A DNA stretch of 20,410 nucleotides from positions 1-20,410 of the forward strand of contig LRSR01013259.1 in assembly GCA_001579985.1 (NCBI GenBank). The letters are read 5' to 3'. The notes under the pieces were generated by a model. That model worked only from the letters and a program-made list of their open reading frames with translations. It was not told the origin of the DNA and ran no database searches. The translations under genes were made by a program, and so were the position numbers. This DNA comes from Hypsibius dujardini. Taxonomy: Eukaryota > Tardigrada > Eutardigrada > Parachela > Hypsibiidae. Below, one piece after another: positions 1 to 11,149 of the stretch (its first letter is position 1; every line of letters starts with the position of its first letter).

Positions 1-351
1 GGCATTTCCAATGCGCTCTGAAGACTTCTCTCTGCTTGTATTAACTACTTCCCAAGCTGAAATACATAACCAAATTCAGAGTGCATAATTTCTCTGCGAG
101 TGCAACAAAGCCCAGAGGAGAAATCATAAGAACATCTGTAATATGAAGGGCTTTCCAATCATCGGCACACTCGTTGAAAAGCTGCTAGTTACAGTAGTCT
201 GTAATGATTTGATAATAAAGTTGAACGCATAGCAAAAAAATTCCATTCGTGTATTCTAGTGGAGTTAATTAGTCTCGCACCAGATTTAATGCAGTTTTTT
301 CCATTACCCGTCTAAAGAGTCACAATAACATAATCTCATTGTTCACAAATT
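1..351. other. Upstream region of the HtrL/YibB-like gene
   Basis: This AT-rich stretch has no open frame worth calling. It should hold the 5' untranslated region and promoter of the gene that starts at 352. I see no clear TATA box or initiator at a convincing distance. Nothing else is recognised. Confidence 0.3.
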
Positions 352-1398
352 ATGTGGTTCAGAAATCGCTTAATTTTACGATATTTGATTATTCTTTTCT
401 GGGTGTGCTTCTTACTATTACACTTAAATCTACTAACGTTGCCGGATAAAACTATTCATTTGCTTCCAATTTTCAACTCGTTTCGGACCGTTGTCAGTTC
501 CGCTGTCAGTCGGCTAGAACGTCCTGTAACAGTTGTAACTGCCTATTTCAAAATACCTTCCAAACAAACAGACGAAATCTATCGTGAATGGATGGCCAAC
601 TTTCTTCCTATTATACCGTGTCACTTGTATATCGTTACCGATTCAGAGTCGGCGTCGGAAGTGGAAAGACTTAGAGCGGACTTTCCTAACGAAACAAAAG
701 TAATTGTGAAATCGTTTTCGGACTTAATTGAAGCGAAAAGGTGAAAAAACAAATTAGCTAATTGATTCACGACCACGCCTGCTTACTTCTGCATTTCTCG
801 GCCTTTCAGAATGACGATGTGGGTCGAGCAAACTCAACTCGATCATGAAAAACATCACACGCCGGAGTTGTATGTGATTTGGAACGAAAAAGTTCATCTG
901 CTGATGGAAGCAATTGAGGAGAATCCTTTCGATTCAGACTACTTCTTGTGGACCGATATTGGTTGTTTTCGTGATGCGGAACGAGCTGAAAAGTTAACTT
1001 CCTATCCGGACACATACACAACTTCGTCACTGTTGGGAACGAACAACGTCTTCTTCCTGCAGGTTGGAAATTTCCGTCAGGAACATCAAATAATTGGCGA
1101 GAACGGATTGCCGATCAACCACTTTCAATACGATGTTTGCCTAGGCGGAGGGGTGTTCGGTGGTCATGCAAATGCCGTACGACAGTACAGCCAGCAGTAC
1201 TACAAAACGATGGATCTCATGCAGTCAAATGGAATATTTATTGGAAAGGATCAGAATGTTATGTCCACGGTCGCAGTTTTGTATCCAAATTTGGTGAAGC
1301 TCGTTAAACCACAGTATTATCTCGATGGTGCCGATCCCTGGTTTTACTCACTACATTATTTCTCAAAGCGAACTATAAATGAAACTATCCCAGGTTAA
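352..1398 (+). CDS. HtrL/YibB-family type II membrane protein (two exons)
   Basis: The model joins 352-740 and 810-1398 across a 69-bp intron (GTGAAA donor at 741, CCTTTCAG acceptor ending at 809). The junction splits an Arg codon, and the product is 325 residues. The ATG at 352 is followed by a hydrophobic stretch at about residues 9-28, which reads as a signal-anchor, so the rest should be lumenal. Visible family features: TVVTAYFKIPSK near residue 60, an acidic WTDIGCFRD motif in the second exon, a Gly-rich GGGVFGGH stretch, FIGKDQNVM, and a terminal DPWFYSLHYF. These match HtrL/YibB (Pfam PF09612), whose members are predicted glycosyltransferase-like proteins without an established reaction. 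Length fits the family and nothing looks broken. NETK and NETI are possible N-glycosylation sites. The stop overlaps a donor-like CAG|GTTAAAG, so a further exon is possible but not needed. The family call is firm; the molecular function is unknown. Confidence 0.85.
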
Positions 1399-1758
1399 AG
1401 TGTTGTTATGTGATTAACAAACCTTGGTTGCAACGGAACAACCACTTTCGTACCTAGCCTTGTTTTTACTAGTTAAGAAGTATGGCTACACATACCTAGC
1501 TAGCAAATAATTGAGATGCTAAAATAGGACAAATCACAGATCCCAAATCCATATTTTGCGGCGCAAAATACGCCAGGTCTTCCGAACTATGAATACCGAC
1601 ATATACCGGGTGCTGATAAAACTTGCAGCGGCTTTGATTTAAAAAGCTCGCCTTTTTACGTATTTGCTAGGGACTGACTGAAAACCATATGTGCTTTTAA
1701 GTGTCCTATACACCGAATTATTTCATCCTGAGCCATGGGTCTTCTTGAGTCGGTGCAA

Positions 1759-1764
1759 AATAAA
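1759..1764 (+). other. Possible polyadenylation signal AATAAA
   Basis: This is the first exact AATAAA downstream of the HtrL-like stop, about 360 bp into the presumed 3' untranslated region. It may serve that gene. A hexamer of this kind is common by chance in AT-rich DNA. Confidence 0.25.
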
Positions 1765-2554
1765 TTTTAGTCTTCGCTGATTTTAGGTACGTACTCTTAG
1801 CTATGATGTACACTAATGCTGTTCCAGATTTGCCGTCTTGGCAAACCGTATTGCGAGATAGGGTTTTCCAAACAAAAAGTGAGACACCGGTATAGTTCGA
1901 AACCCACTCCGTCTCAAATTTGTATCCTGCCATATATTTTCCCATAACCATAACTCGAATCTTTTACTTGTCTCAAATTTCTATGGGTAGAGCTGAATTC
2001 GTTTTGGGTTACGTCACGTTAATTAATCCTGGCTGTACCTCTGTTACCACCCAACGGAGGTGGTTTTCGTAGTATTTTTTTAGTGTTCGTATTGAGACCG
2101 GCAGCCGACTGCTTGCTCAAAATGTTTAGACTAAATTTTTTTGGGAAGGCGAATAAAAAGGAAACTCAAACGTTTTCGACGCTTACTTTATCTAAAAAAT
2201 GAACATCAACGTCAAAATAAAGCATTTGCAAAGCAGTGCTTTTATATGGAACTGCTTGGTTTTTTATTGTGTGCTGGCTCGGGCATTTTCTGAAAACGAC
2301 AAATTTCTAGTTAAAAACATTTTCAGTCGCACTACAAACTGACTGTGAACTAAAGGAGTGAAAGATCAATTTTTTTACAGTTCTATAAGAAAATAATCAT
2401 ATACAACTTCCATAGCCTCGTAAAAGGAAATATGCCAGCTTTGTTCCACGTCAGTTCAGTGGATTGGTGGATTAGTTTTAAGAAAACGCATCAGCTAATT
2501 AGTTACGGTAAGACAGGGTTTAATTTGAAACATAAGTTTTAATCAAAACTCAAG

Positions 2555-2685
2555 CGTTACGGTTTGGTACGGTTACTGCGTGCCGTATCGAAACCTCGTT
2601 ACGCGTAGTGTAATGAGGTTCGAAACTCTGGGTATCTTATATCCGAACCGTACTACAGTTATAATTACCGTACGGTTCGTTAAGT
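2555..2685. repeat. Small imperfect foldback element
   Basis: The core is an inverted repeat: CGAAACCTCGTTAC (2589-2602) faces GTAATGAGGTTCG (2610-2622) across a 7-base loop, with one G:T-type mismatch and one extra base. Around it lie copies of a GGTACGG/CCGTACC motif in both orientations (about 2566, 2645 and 2667), so the whole stretch can fold back imperfectly. This looks like a decayed foldback or MITE-type repeat. A GGTTCGAAACT string at 2617 resembles a pol III B box, but I see no matching A box. Confidence 0.4.
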
Positions 2686-3614
2686 TTCAGATACGGACTT
2701 GAAATGTACCTTAAGAGACGGTGCAAACGTGCATAACCTCGCCATTTCTTGCCATTTCTGACCCAAAAAGGGACAAAAACGAGTCTGGAGCGCATTCCAG
2801 CCAGAACAAAAATGCTAAGCCTCTCTCGCTCTCGCTCTTGCTTGCGCGAACGCGGCTACTCTTCTCTGACTGAGAAGAAAACTGAGAGACTGACTTTTCA
2901 AATGCGAAAATCATTTTTACAGACTTACGATTCACGAGCTGTTTGTGTATTATATTTTGTTGAAACAACTTAAAAAAATGGTTTTTGACACTCGTAAGAC
3001 CATATAGAAACAGTTACAATACAAAAAATATGTTTTGATTTTTTAATATGATTTTGCTTTTATATGGCTTGGTAAATGCTACCTTGATTATTTTTTATAT
3101 AGTCTTTAACAACTTTTTGCTGTTTTGAAATAGACAAAAACGTGTTTTCAGGAAAAGTGTTATTGAAGTGGCTCAACTTCAAGCTAAAAAAACAATAAAA
3201 GAAACCTATGTACGCGCTTTTAGTTGGTGCCACTATATTATGTCATTCTATCTTCACATCCAGTCATTAATGAGAATAAACAAAGTAATACATGAGTGAA
3301 TTTAATTGAGTTCTGTGGAGGGCTGTTCGATTTTAAACTTCACCTTAAGAACCCAATTTTAGAGTAGTTAGACTTGAATAAGCCATTTTAGATCTCTTGA
3401 TTGAGCGTCCTTGACGGCATCTAATTGATAACCTAACATGGGTATTAAAAATGCATTATCTATGTATAGGTCATTGGTTCGGCGAGTTACATTCCCGAAA
3501 GTATGACATCTGATGCCAAGTGCAGCTGTCGAAACAGAAATTAATATATGCCCACTTGATGGACAGGAAGAAACATGCTAGAATTAGAAAGTTTTATCAC
3601 CGAATAGAAAAAAT

Positions 3615-6609
3615 CTATGAACATTTACGAGCACAGCAAAACGAATTACTCAAAGGTTTTTTGTACACGAGTCCCCATGCCGGGGAAAATCGATCATGGT
3701 CATATTTGTTGCATATCCAGTTCATAAGAAGTTCCATCATCTGCTGCTTAGATTTCAAGCCGAAGTGAACACCGTCGAGGCCGTCAGCAAGTTGACGGCT
3801 AGCAATGTACAGGGAATCCCAGTAAATAATCCTTCTTCCCGAATTCGAGGCAAGGATCTCCTTTACAGCATTGTTATATGGTATCAGAGTGCCGCTTTTC
3901 AACCCTACTTTAAAAAAAGGATCTTTCGGACGATTGATGGTACTTTCATTAAGAATCGACTGAGGAATCCATATTATCTCCGTTGAAAGAGGTAATCGTT
4001 CCAGAAGCAACAGCAGCGCCTGAAAAGAGCTGAAAAATATTCAGTGATTAGTGCTGAAAAACATTGAAAAAGAAAAAAGCATTCCGGCCAAATAGCAATG
4101 TCTACATTTCTGTCTGTATGGACAAAATATATTTTAGTTGTTCGTTTTATTGTCATTAGTTCTTTTATCTTTTGGAATTTGAAATGGGATAACTTTGACC
4201 GTAGAGCAGGAAGCCAGCAAAACTTTAATTTTCAAAACATGGAGAAAAAGGGCAAAAATTTCTGAAATGTGAGTCCTCAGCGCGAGGAACAACTATATGA
4301 GCTCATGTCCTACTGCAAATCGAATTCCATTGGTTTAGGATGTATGAAAATAATTTTTTATGAGCACAGAAAAAGTATTTTCAGCCGTACATATAGACCA
4401 AATTATGTGTTTCTGTATTTTAATTGTGTATTTTGTGTATTTTTATGCGACAAACTTGTGTATTTGTGTAGTCTATGTATAATTTCAACCTTTCTCAATT
4501 CAGATGTGTCTGGTAAGTGAGAAATGACAAAGTACACGGAATCGAAAACTGGCTATGATAGATTCTCCTGGAAATTTTTCTTGGCAAATACGGAATACAT
4601 TGGCGATTGAATTTGACCTTGCGGGAATGGCAAGCTTGTTGGAGGGGTGATAAAAAAGTTAGCAATAGCTTAAGCAATTTTTTCTGAGGCATTCTGGACT
4701 CGATGGGGAGGAAGTAGCAACGGCCTTGTCGGCCCACCAGTCGATCCACCAAAGTAAAATAGAAGATGCTGGAAGATCTATTAGCCTTGCGATTTCTTTA
4801 TCGGGTTAATGCTTGGTAACCAACTTTTCCCCATGCATTACCAGCAACATGTTGGTTGTGGTAATACCGATTTGAAATAGGCATGTGGTGAATACTAGAG
4901 GACAACTTATCCCATTTTTGAATGAAGTTATTTCTTGTTGATACATTTTAGCCTTTCAAATCAAACCTTCAGAAACATATCATGGAAGAATACAACAGCA
5001 GTGAAACAGTTGTGGGAATTAGACTTTACTAAAAACTAAATTCAGGATGAAAATGCATGACCAAAAGTAATATAAGTAAAGAGCAGGCGCAACTACGTTT
5101 TTAAGTGGGAAGTCGAAACATCTGAAATCTAGAGTTTCCGACCTGTCACTCGTCGCTGACTTGCTAGGAGGCACAAGAGTGGGAAGTCTCGAGTCGGTGG
5201 GTTTTGAATGCATATTTAAACTGAAAGATTTTTAGTTTCCCCAAACAAAAATTAAATAGATATCAGTAGTGAAATTCATATAATCTGAAACGGTATGAAC
5301 AGATTCACAAAGTACTTTTTCAGTTTGAAGAATCTTTTTTATCTTAATGCCCACAAATGGGTTGCACCAGTATTTAGCTTATTTAAAATATATATCCTAA
5401 ATTTTGAAATTCTGGTTCGAAAAACATGAGCTGGAAGGTATTAAATCAGAGAAAATAACTGCAAAAACCAAACCCCAGCCTTGTTTTACGCTAGATATGC
5501 TAAGAAACATCTTAAGTGTTTTATGTTTAGAGCCAAATTATCCGCAATTTTCCTTTTTCGGAACGAAGATTTGCTGTTTTAAGGCATAGACCTGATTTTT
5601 CTGAATACAATCTTCATGGACGGCAAAATTTAAAATCGTTTTTACAATAAACTGAAATAGTTTTAAGCGAAAGCAATTCTCATCAGGTGCGATTCAGGCG
5701 CCTTAGCGTCACTTGGTGGCTGTTAGCAGGTGGGAAGTGGGGCTTACTGTTCAACCAGTTCAGTCCGGCTTGCCACTTCCCACCTCCGACTTGTGAAGTT
5801 GCGCCTGCTCTCTCATGTTTTAATGTTGTCACTGTTGAAACATCAGGATTTAAGGGACTTTCTTACCTTTTATATTCTAGAACACATTCAGACTCCGTTC
5901 GGTTGAATCTCGAGCAATCTCTTGCGTTCCATATACCCGAGCCAAGGATCAAGATATCAGGTAGCCAACAAGTCATGCCTATAATCCGGGTCAGAAATTG
6001 TATCAAAGAATCCTGACCAAGGTCAATAAAGGGGGACCATTCAAAATGAACATTAACGCTCGCAGATGGGAAAAAGTCGGCCCGAAAATCGTGCCTCCGA
6101 TACCAATCCTCATTCACAATAAGCGAGGGGTTGGCAACCATGTCGCTGTCGTTTCCAGTTATTTGATGAATGAATTCGTCCCTCAGTTGCCTTATCCTGG
6201 AGTCTCCCGCAAACGCGACTATGGGAACTTTGTCCTTCTTCTCGGCAATATCCATCATGCACTGGACGTTTTCGCTGAAACGAGTTGTTACAATACCATT
6301 TGTTAATGTCCTGATACCAAACACATTTTTCGATACTTACTGCAAAGTTCGGTGACGCAAAGTGCATCCATCTGGTTCCCACAGTAAATGTGATGAGTTC
6401 GTTTGCTGTCGATATTTGCCTCCGGTAGAAAGAATACTACACGTGTAAGATGAACAATCTGAACCAGGTCTCTTCGCTGTGAGGTAGTAAAGGAAAAATT
6501 GCCAGATCAAAACGGCTAAAAGAATAAACCCAAAAATTCTCGTAATAGACCACCCCATTCTGATACGGGATCGTCTGACGTGAAAAAGTAACTCCATGGC
6601 TTGAAACAT
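3615..6609 (-). CDS. CASD1-like SGNH/PC-esterase-domain type II membrane protein (three exons)
   Basis: The minus-strand model joins 6609-6341, 6274-5867 and 4029-3615, giving 363 residues. Intron 1 is 66 bp (GTAAGTATC to CGTTTCAG). Intron 2 is 1,837 bp (GTAAGA to ATTTTTCAG). Both junctions keep the frame. The start is the first ATG of the exon. A membrane anchor spans about residues 25-43. It is followed by a Cys-containing stretch and WEPDGC, then GDSRIRQL at 113-120 with Ser115 as the SGNH nucleophile, FEWSP, and LDGVH near the end, giving Asp311 and His314 of the triad. Order and spacing match the lumenal N-terminal domain of human CASD1, the Golgi sialate O-acetyltransferase, as I recall it (GDSRIRQL, LDGLH). 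The protein ends soon after the triad, so the multi-span membrane domain is absent. It could be a stand-alone O-acetyltransferase or esterase on another sugar. The domain call is firm, the substrate unknown. Confidence 0.85.
5080..5811. repeat. Element bounded by 15-bp perfect terminal inverted repeats (MITE-like)
   Basis: AGAGCAGGCGCAACT at 5080-5094 is matched exactly in inverse by AGTTGCGCCTGCTCT at 5797-5811. Inside, GTGGGAAGT recurs at 5105-5113, 5179-5187 and 5730-5738, and in inverse at about 5773-5784. The right repeat followed inwards on the minus strand reads much like the left (AGGCGCAACT, then GTGGGAAGT some 10-20 bases on). It is either a short non-autonomous DNA element of about 730 bp or two small copies in opposite orientation. 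I see no target-site duplication and no transposase. Confidence 0.55.
5695..5807. repeat. Hairpin-forming right part of the intron element
   Basis: Two nested inverted repeats are visible. The outer is CAGGCGC (5695-5701) with GCGCCTG (5801-5807). The inner is a perfect 13-bp pair, AGGTGGGAAGTGG (5728-5740) with CCACTTCCCACCT (5773-5785), around a 32-base loop. The structure fits a foldback-type repeat unit of about 115 bp inside the larger element. Confidence 0.6.
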
Positions 6610-8759
6610 TCTTTTCGTAAAATTGAGATAAATTAGCTGCACAAGTCACTGCAACGGCAATCGTATGATACTAGTTGTTGATGAAAAGTTACTAGCAATC
6701 GATGCAATCGAGGTTGAAATCAAGTAGCGCTACAATCAAAATATTTCAGGAATATTTCCTAGAGGAATATTAGGGCTGCTCAGCGGTGCCATCCAATTAC
6801 ACGCTTCGGTTACACTCCGTTGCCACACTGAAAACGGTGGCACCTATGCACAGACAAATTCTTCTTCTGAAGCTCTTTAAAATCAACTGAGATCAATGAA
6901 TTCTATTTTTCGATGTCAAGGGGCGGAGCTGTGAGAAACTTTCAAGGCAGACGGATATTTTCCGATATAAATTCCAGAAATGTTCAGTGTAATTTGCTCA
7001 CGACGCTTAATAAAAGATCTTGCTTATGACAGCTCATGGCAACTTGGAGCCGGAGAGAAATGTTGTCAAGAAAAAGAATATAATCAGTCATTTTCCAATA
7101 CTCAAAAATATTACAATCAAACACGGGGAATTTTGAGTATGGTAGTCAAATATTTTCAGAGTCTAACCAACGAAAATAAGAAACATAATTTTTTACATTT
7201 TCAATCAATTTTGAAAATTGTCTGGAGCGGCAAGGCAAATAAAAGTACTGCGGCGAATAAAACACAATTGTCAAATGGTCATTTGGGAAGCAGAGGAAAA
7301 TGGGTCTTGCTTGAAATGACAGCAATCAGCTTCATGTAACTGAATTAAATTCAGAAACAGAATGCCATTATTTCTAGTTTCTAGATTGCAATTGTTTGGA
7401 AACAAGTGGTCAACCGGGGTCGGTTAAACACTGGCCTAGTGTTCATTGATTGCAAGCATTAAAATTATTAACCTTGATAAAGCAGTAATGCCGAAAGACG
7501 GCATATTTAACCCAAATTATATCTATCAATAGCTATCTCAAACTCTTGGTTGCTAAACCAGAGAACAACAAAATCCGCTTGGTTTCAGAAAATCAATTAA
7601 AAACTACGGTTTTAGATAAATTGTTCTGGTCAGAACCGACTCTAGCCGAACGAGCCTTTCTAGTTCGTACTAAAACTTAGAAATGTGTATGCATTTCTTC
7701 CGAAACAAAATTATCCCTCGTATTCAAGTACTTTTCATCGAGGTACACAAATGTGTATACAAAGATGTTCCGACCGCGATCTACCCACAACATGCCTTGT
7801 TCACGGATTGTATGCTTACGAGTAGCCAAGATTGTCCGAATATTATCTATTGACCATACATGACTCGGGCATTCTTTAAGCTTTTGTTTTGTTTTTCCCA
7901 AAAATTGCCTGACGGCTGGCTTTATTAGTGGACATCTAAACTTATTTCATGAAACTATAAAATCTTATTAGTATTTTCATCTTTCCACACATTACAGTTC
8001 ACACATATTATTGGTAGTTTGTACAGCTCACAAATCACGTAATAACTAAATAAGCAGCAAGAAACACAGTCATTCAAGTTTAGGGCCCCTACAATGTCAC
8101 TCAATTGCTAGGTCACAAAATCAAAAACAGCCAAGCAGCGAAAATTAGTTTAACCGCTGGGAATACAGTAGTTTGCAAATTTCTTCTGCTTTGGCAGACA
8201 AAACACACGCAAAAAATACAAAGTTGAGGCCAGTTAATGCATTAACGTGCTTTGGGGACCATTTTTTACGCGATATTCTTAGCGATTAAACTAGTTTTTG
8301 ATGTTCGTGATGTTTTAGACCGTTTTTTTTTGGCATCGCAAATTTTTTCTCGGATTTTAAATTGCGTCGAGGTAAAAGCAGAAACTAATATTTCAGTAAG
8401 TCTAGTATATCGATGTCCAGAACCATTTTCTTTCTTGAAAATAGATATTACACAAACCATAAAAATGATGACAATAACTCTGTCGCTGTTTGCGATTTCG
8501 GCTTTTGAGCCAGCGCCACGTAGAATAATAAAGCGGAAAACTAAGCCCGAGCAAAGTTAAAGACAACGGACGACCGACTCTAGAGCAGGTAATCAATGTT
8601 AGAAAACAGTATCTGGTAAAACCAATGGACAGTAATTCTACTAAAAGGCAAATGCCATTGTGTTTGCCCATCCGTCCCTTGAGCAGCATCACTAACCCGC
8701 AATAATGATTTTCTACGTGATGGCAAAGATTTAGTTCCCTAAATCTGCTTATAACTAAT
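6610..8759. other. Gene-poor region upstream of the CASD1-like gene
   Basis: The first part should hold the promoter of the minus-strand CASD1-like gene. Between 6785 and 6844 a 7-bp inverted pair, GGTGCCA and TGGCACC, encloses related CCGTTGCCAC strings. An ATG frame of 119 codons runs on the plus strand at 6980-7339. It has no recognisable domain, mixed codon use and no splice context, so I treat it as probably fortuitous. A minus-strand frame at 7677-7898 is listed separately. Nothing else stands out. Confidence 0.4.
7677..7898 (-). other. Exon-like open frame of unknown identity
   Basis: The frame is open on the minus strand for about 70 codons and ends in a stop at 7677. It has no ATG at its 5' end, only an internal one. 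The last half (GMLWVDRGRNIFVYTF, then YLDEKYLNTRDNF) has a protein-like mix of aromatic and charged residues rather than low-complexity noise. A terminal exon of an unrecognised gene or a decayed gene piece is possible. No partner exon or convincing acceptor was found, so this may be chance. Confidence 0.2.
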
Positions 8760-8866
8760 GAAGACTTCTCCGTATTTTGTCTCGCCGGACCACACCCTCT
8801 AAGTGTGGCGACTGTTCATGTTTCGCCGAATGCTTCTTGAATTGTCCGCGTACGGTCCAGCGCGAC

Positions 8867-8903
8867 TATAAATAGCGTTGCACACCCTTTATTCTCTACA
8901 GTT
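8867..8903 (+). promoter_or_regulatory. Core promoter of the DIRS-like element
   Basis: TATAAATA at 8867-8874 is followed about 25-30 bases later by TACAGTTTCC, which resembles the TCAGTT-type arthropod initiator. The first ATG of the element's reading frames is at 8989. Spacing is right for a TATA/initiator pair with transcription starting near 8899. Confidence 0.55.
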
Positions 8904-8988
8904 TCCTCTTTCACAATGCAGCTCTTTCTCGCCTCTTTTGTGAAACTCTATATTTTTTTCCCGTAACTTTTAACCCCCGCCTGCAAAC

Positions 8989-9860
8989 ATGCCGTACACC
9001 GCTGACAGGCTCAAACTCCTCCGCGTTCCCCAGCTGAAAGAAATTCTGGACGAGATGAGTCTCACCACCATCGGCCTGAAGCTAGACCTCATCGAGCGGA
9101 TTGTCACGGACCAAGTCGATCACCAGGACGTCACTCTCTATATGAGCGGCCCTCCGGCAACTTCTGCGTCCGTCGGTATTGCTACAGCCGTTGTCATTCC
9201 CACGCCAACCATCTCACAGGACACCATTGCAGATCTGGTTCAACATCTGGAACTTCGCCCTAAAGCAACAAAGACTTTGGAAGATGCCGGGTTCACATCG
9301 GGCTCTGATGTCAAGCTAATGACCAGCGAGGAGGTCGGATCCCTGGGCCTACTCTTCGGAGACGTGCTGAAAATTCGGCAGTGGCTGGAGTCGGCGAAAC
9401 CCATAACCCAGATCATGCACTCCCACCCGCTCTGCTCGCTACCCCCCAGCAGTACTACCGTCCTGCACCCTTGGCTCTTCCAGGTGAGTCTGACCACGAT
9501 TCAGACGACGACACTTTCGAAAGCGTTTTTCTATATAAACATGCACGAGATTTACCACGTCCCCACGAGTCAGTCAACCCAAAAAATGGTACAGGCGACA
9601 AAAAAATAGCAGCCTTGAGCATCTCTCTAAACGAGTTTTCGTGGAATCTCATGAAATCCTTTTCCGATTGAACGTTTCAAACGACGTGACAAACATCCGC
9701 AAAGAATTTACCGAGTACCTCACCTTCCTCTCATACAAACGTTTAGATTACGTTGATCAGGCTATCCTCAAATTTGATGACGAATTCCGCCAAGAAATCA
9801 AGCACATTCGAGGTTCTCTTTCAGACAACGATGCACGTCGTACGTTGTGTAATTGACATT
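8989..9860 (+). mobile_element. Gag-like region with N-terminal SAP domain
   Basis: The region opens at an ATG (8989). The first 40 residues fit a SAP domain, the helix-loop-helix nucleic-acid-binding fold found in chromatin proteins: LRVPQLKEILDEM followed by T-GLKLDLIERI. A helical stretch follows that ends in GDVLKIRQWLE and could be SAM-like. Downstream the region becomes Ser/Asp- and Pro-rich, then helical. By position this is the structural (gag) part of the DIRS-like element. It is degraded in its later part. Confidence 0.65.
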
Positions 9861-10269
9861 TTCATTCTCAAACACGTATCGGGAATCGCACCTCCAGTGT
9901 CACGTACAACCAGCGCCCCTATCTTCAGCGCACGCCCTTTGGAGTGGCGGGGCCAGGCAACCCCGCGAGTTCCAAAACCTGCAACAAATTTCAGACTGGC
10001 GACTGTTGAGGGCCCTGTTACTTCGCTCACCGCTGCAACACCTGCAACGAAAACCACCGAGGTAGCGCCTTCCCGAATCAGCGTCCAGGGGGAAAACACA
10101 ACCACAATCATGGTCAAATAACTCATTCACACAGGAATGGCCAAATCTTCTTTTGATTAACGGTGGCGGATTTTTCGACACTTTCTCGACAAATTCCTTC
10201 TTTTATAACGTTGTCGGCAGAGACGTAAACTGTGACCTCTTTAGGCTGCTATTTAGGCTGCTATTCTCT

Positions 10270-11130
10270 TGTCCCCTCAAAACCAATACGTATTCACTCA
10301 ATCGGAGCCGTAAAAAAGAAAGGCACGGGTGTACCACGCCCAATCACAGACTGCAGCAGACCACATAACGATTCTTTGAATTCTCATATTACGCACAATA
10401 CCTTCTCGTTGAATCAATTGATGACGCCCTCTCCTTGAGCAGTCCAGGGTGTTTCTACGCAGTGGTGGATATTGAATCTGCTTTTTGTTGGGTTCCTTTG
10501 TACCCACCCCACCGTATGCTTCAAGGCATCAGGTGGGCCTTTGATGGCGAAGACCCACGTATTTTGTTGACAATTTTTTTTGTTTCGGTTTAGCTTGTTC
10601 ACCGTTCATTTTCTCTCGCATCTCAAGCGCAATCGCTCGAATAATGCGCCGAGAAGGTTTTGATATTACGTGCTTTCTGGATGATTTTTTAATAGTTGCA
10701 AAACCATACGAAGGTTGCCAAAGAGCTTTGCAAAAGCTTATCAAATTGTTGCATACGTTAGGGTTTGCCGTGAAGTGAGATAAAATTCAGGGACCGACAC
10801 AGAAACCAAGTACCTCGATCTATATATTGATTCAGTAAAGTGTCGTCTCGAATTACCATTGGATAAGTTGGAAAAATTAATTTGTCTGTCAAACGATTTG
10901 CTGGGAAAACGTAAAGTGTCAAAAAGAAAAATGCAAGTCATAGTGGGCCATATGTGTTTTGCTGCACGGGCCATTTTTGGAGCCCAAACTTTCAATCGTG
11001 TATTTATCGATTTGTTGAAAACGTTGCAGCAACCAGAACATAAAACTCGAGTTACACGCGTCTTAAAAAATGAAATACGTTGGTGGATAAAATTTTCTTC
11101 GAGCCTTAACGGCCTTTGCCCGTGCATGTT
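10270..11130 (+). mobile_element. Reverse transcriptase region of the DIRS-like element
   Basis: Polymerase motifs are visible in order: a motif-A-like VVDIESAF near 10460 and the catalytic box CFLDDFLIV near 10670. A thumb/connection-like stretch (RKMQVIVGHMCFAARAIFG, about 10925-10985) precedes the RNase H. The LDD form of the catalytic box fits DIRS-type polymerases. The region is degraded. Confidence 0.7.
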
Positions 11131-11149
11131 GGGCGCTAAACGTGAAAAT

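Larger units (their letters stand above)
1399..3614. other. Intergenic region between two convergent genes
   Basis: These 2.2 kb separate the stops of the plus-strand HtrL-like gene and the minus-strand CASD1-like gene. They should contain both 3' untranslated regions. Open frames here are short and unconvincing. Minus 1718-1951 is the longest and resembles nothing I know. Around 2820-2880 there is a CT-rich patch followed by a GA-rich patch, and frames there are composition artefacts. I found no sign of the multi-membrane-span acyltransferase domain that follows the esterase domain in vertebrate CASD1. Confidence 0.5.
4030..5866 (-). other. Large intron 2 of the CASD1-like gene
   Basis: The intron is over 25 times longer than the other confident introns here and carries repeats (5080-5811), which probably explains its size. 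Its acceptor is ATTTTTCAG ending at 4030. A second AG ten bases downstream would shift the reading frame, so the first is chosen. A 28-codon plus-strand frame at 4524-4610 has a coding-like look but nothing around it supports a gene. The rest is AT-rich and featureless. Confidence 0.6.

Noticed and set aside
2617-2627. tRNA or SINE suggested by a GGTTCGAAACT B box
   Set aside because: There is no A box, no cloverleaf and no A-rich tail. The string is one arm of the local foldback.
2711-2973. Overlapping Ser/Arg-rich frames on both strands
   Set aside because: They follow from CT-rich and GA-rich patches. There is no splice context or domain.
3696-3986. Plus-strand frames across the third CASD1-like exon and at 5998-6355
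   Set aside because: They are shadows of minus-strand exons that match CASD1 motifs and splice in frame.
6980-7339. 119-codon ATG frame on the plus strand
   Set aside because: No domain, signal or splice context was seen, codon use is unremarkable, and a frame of this length can arise by chance in 2 kb.
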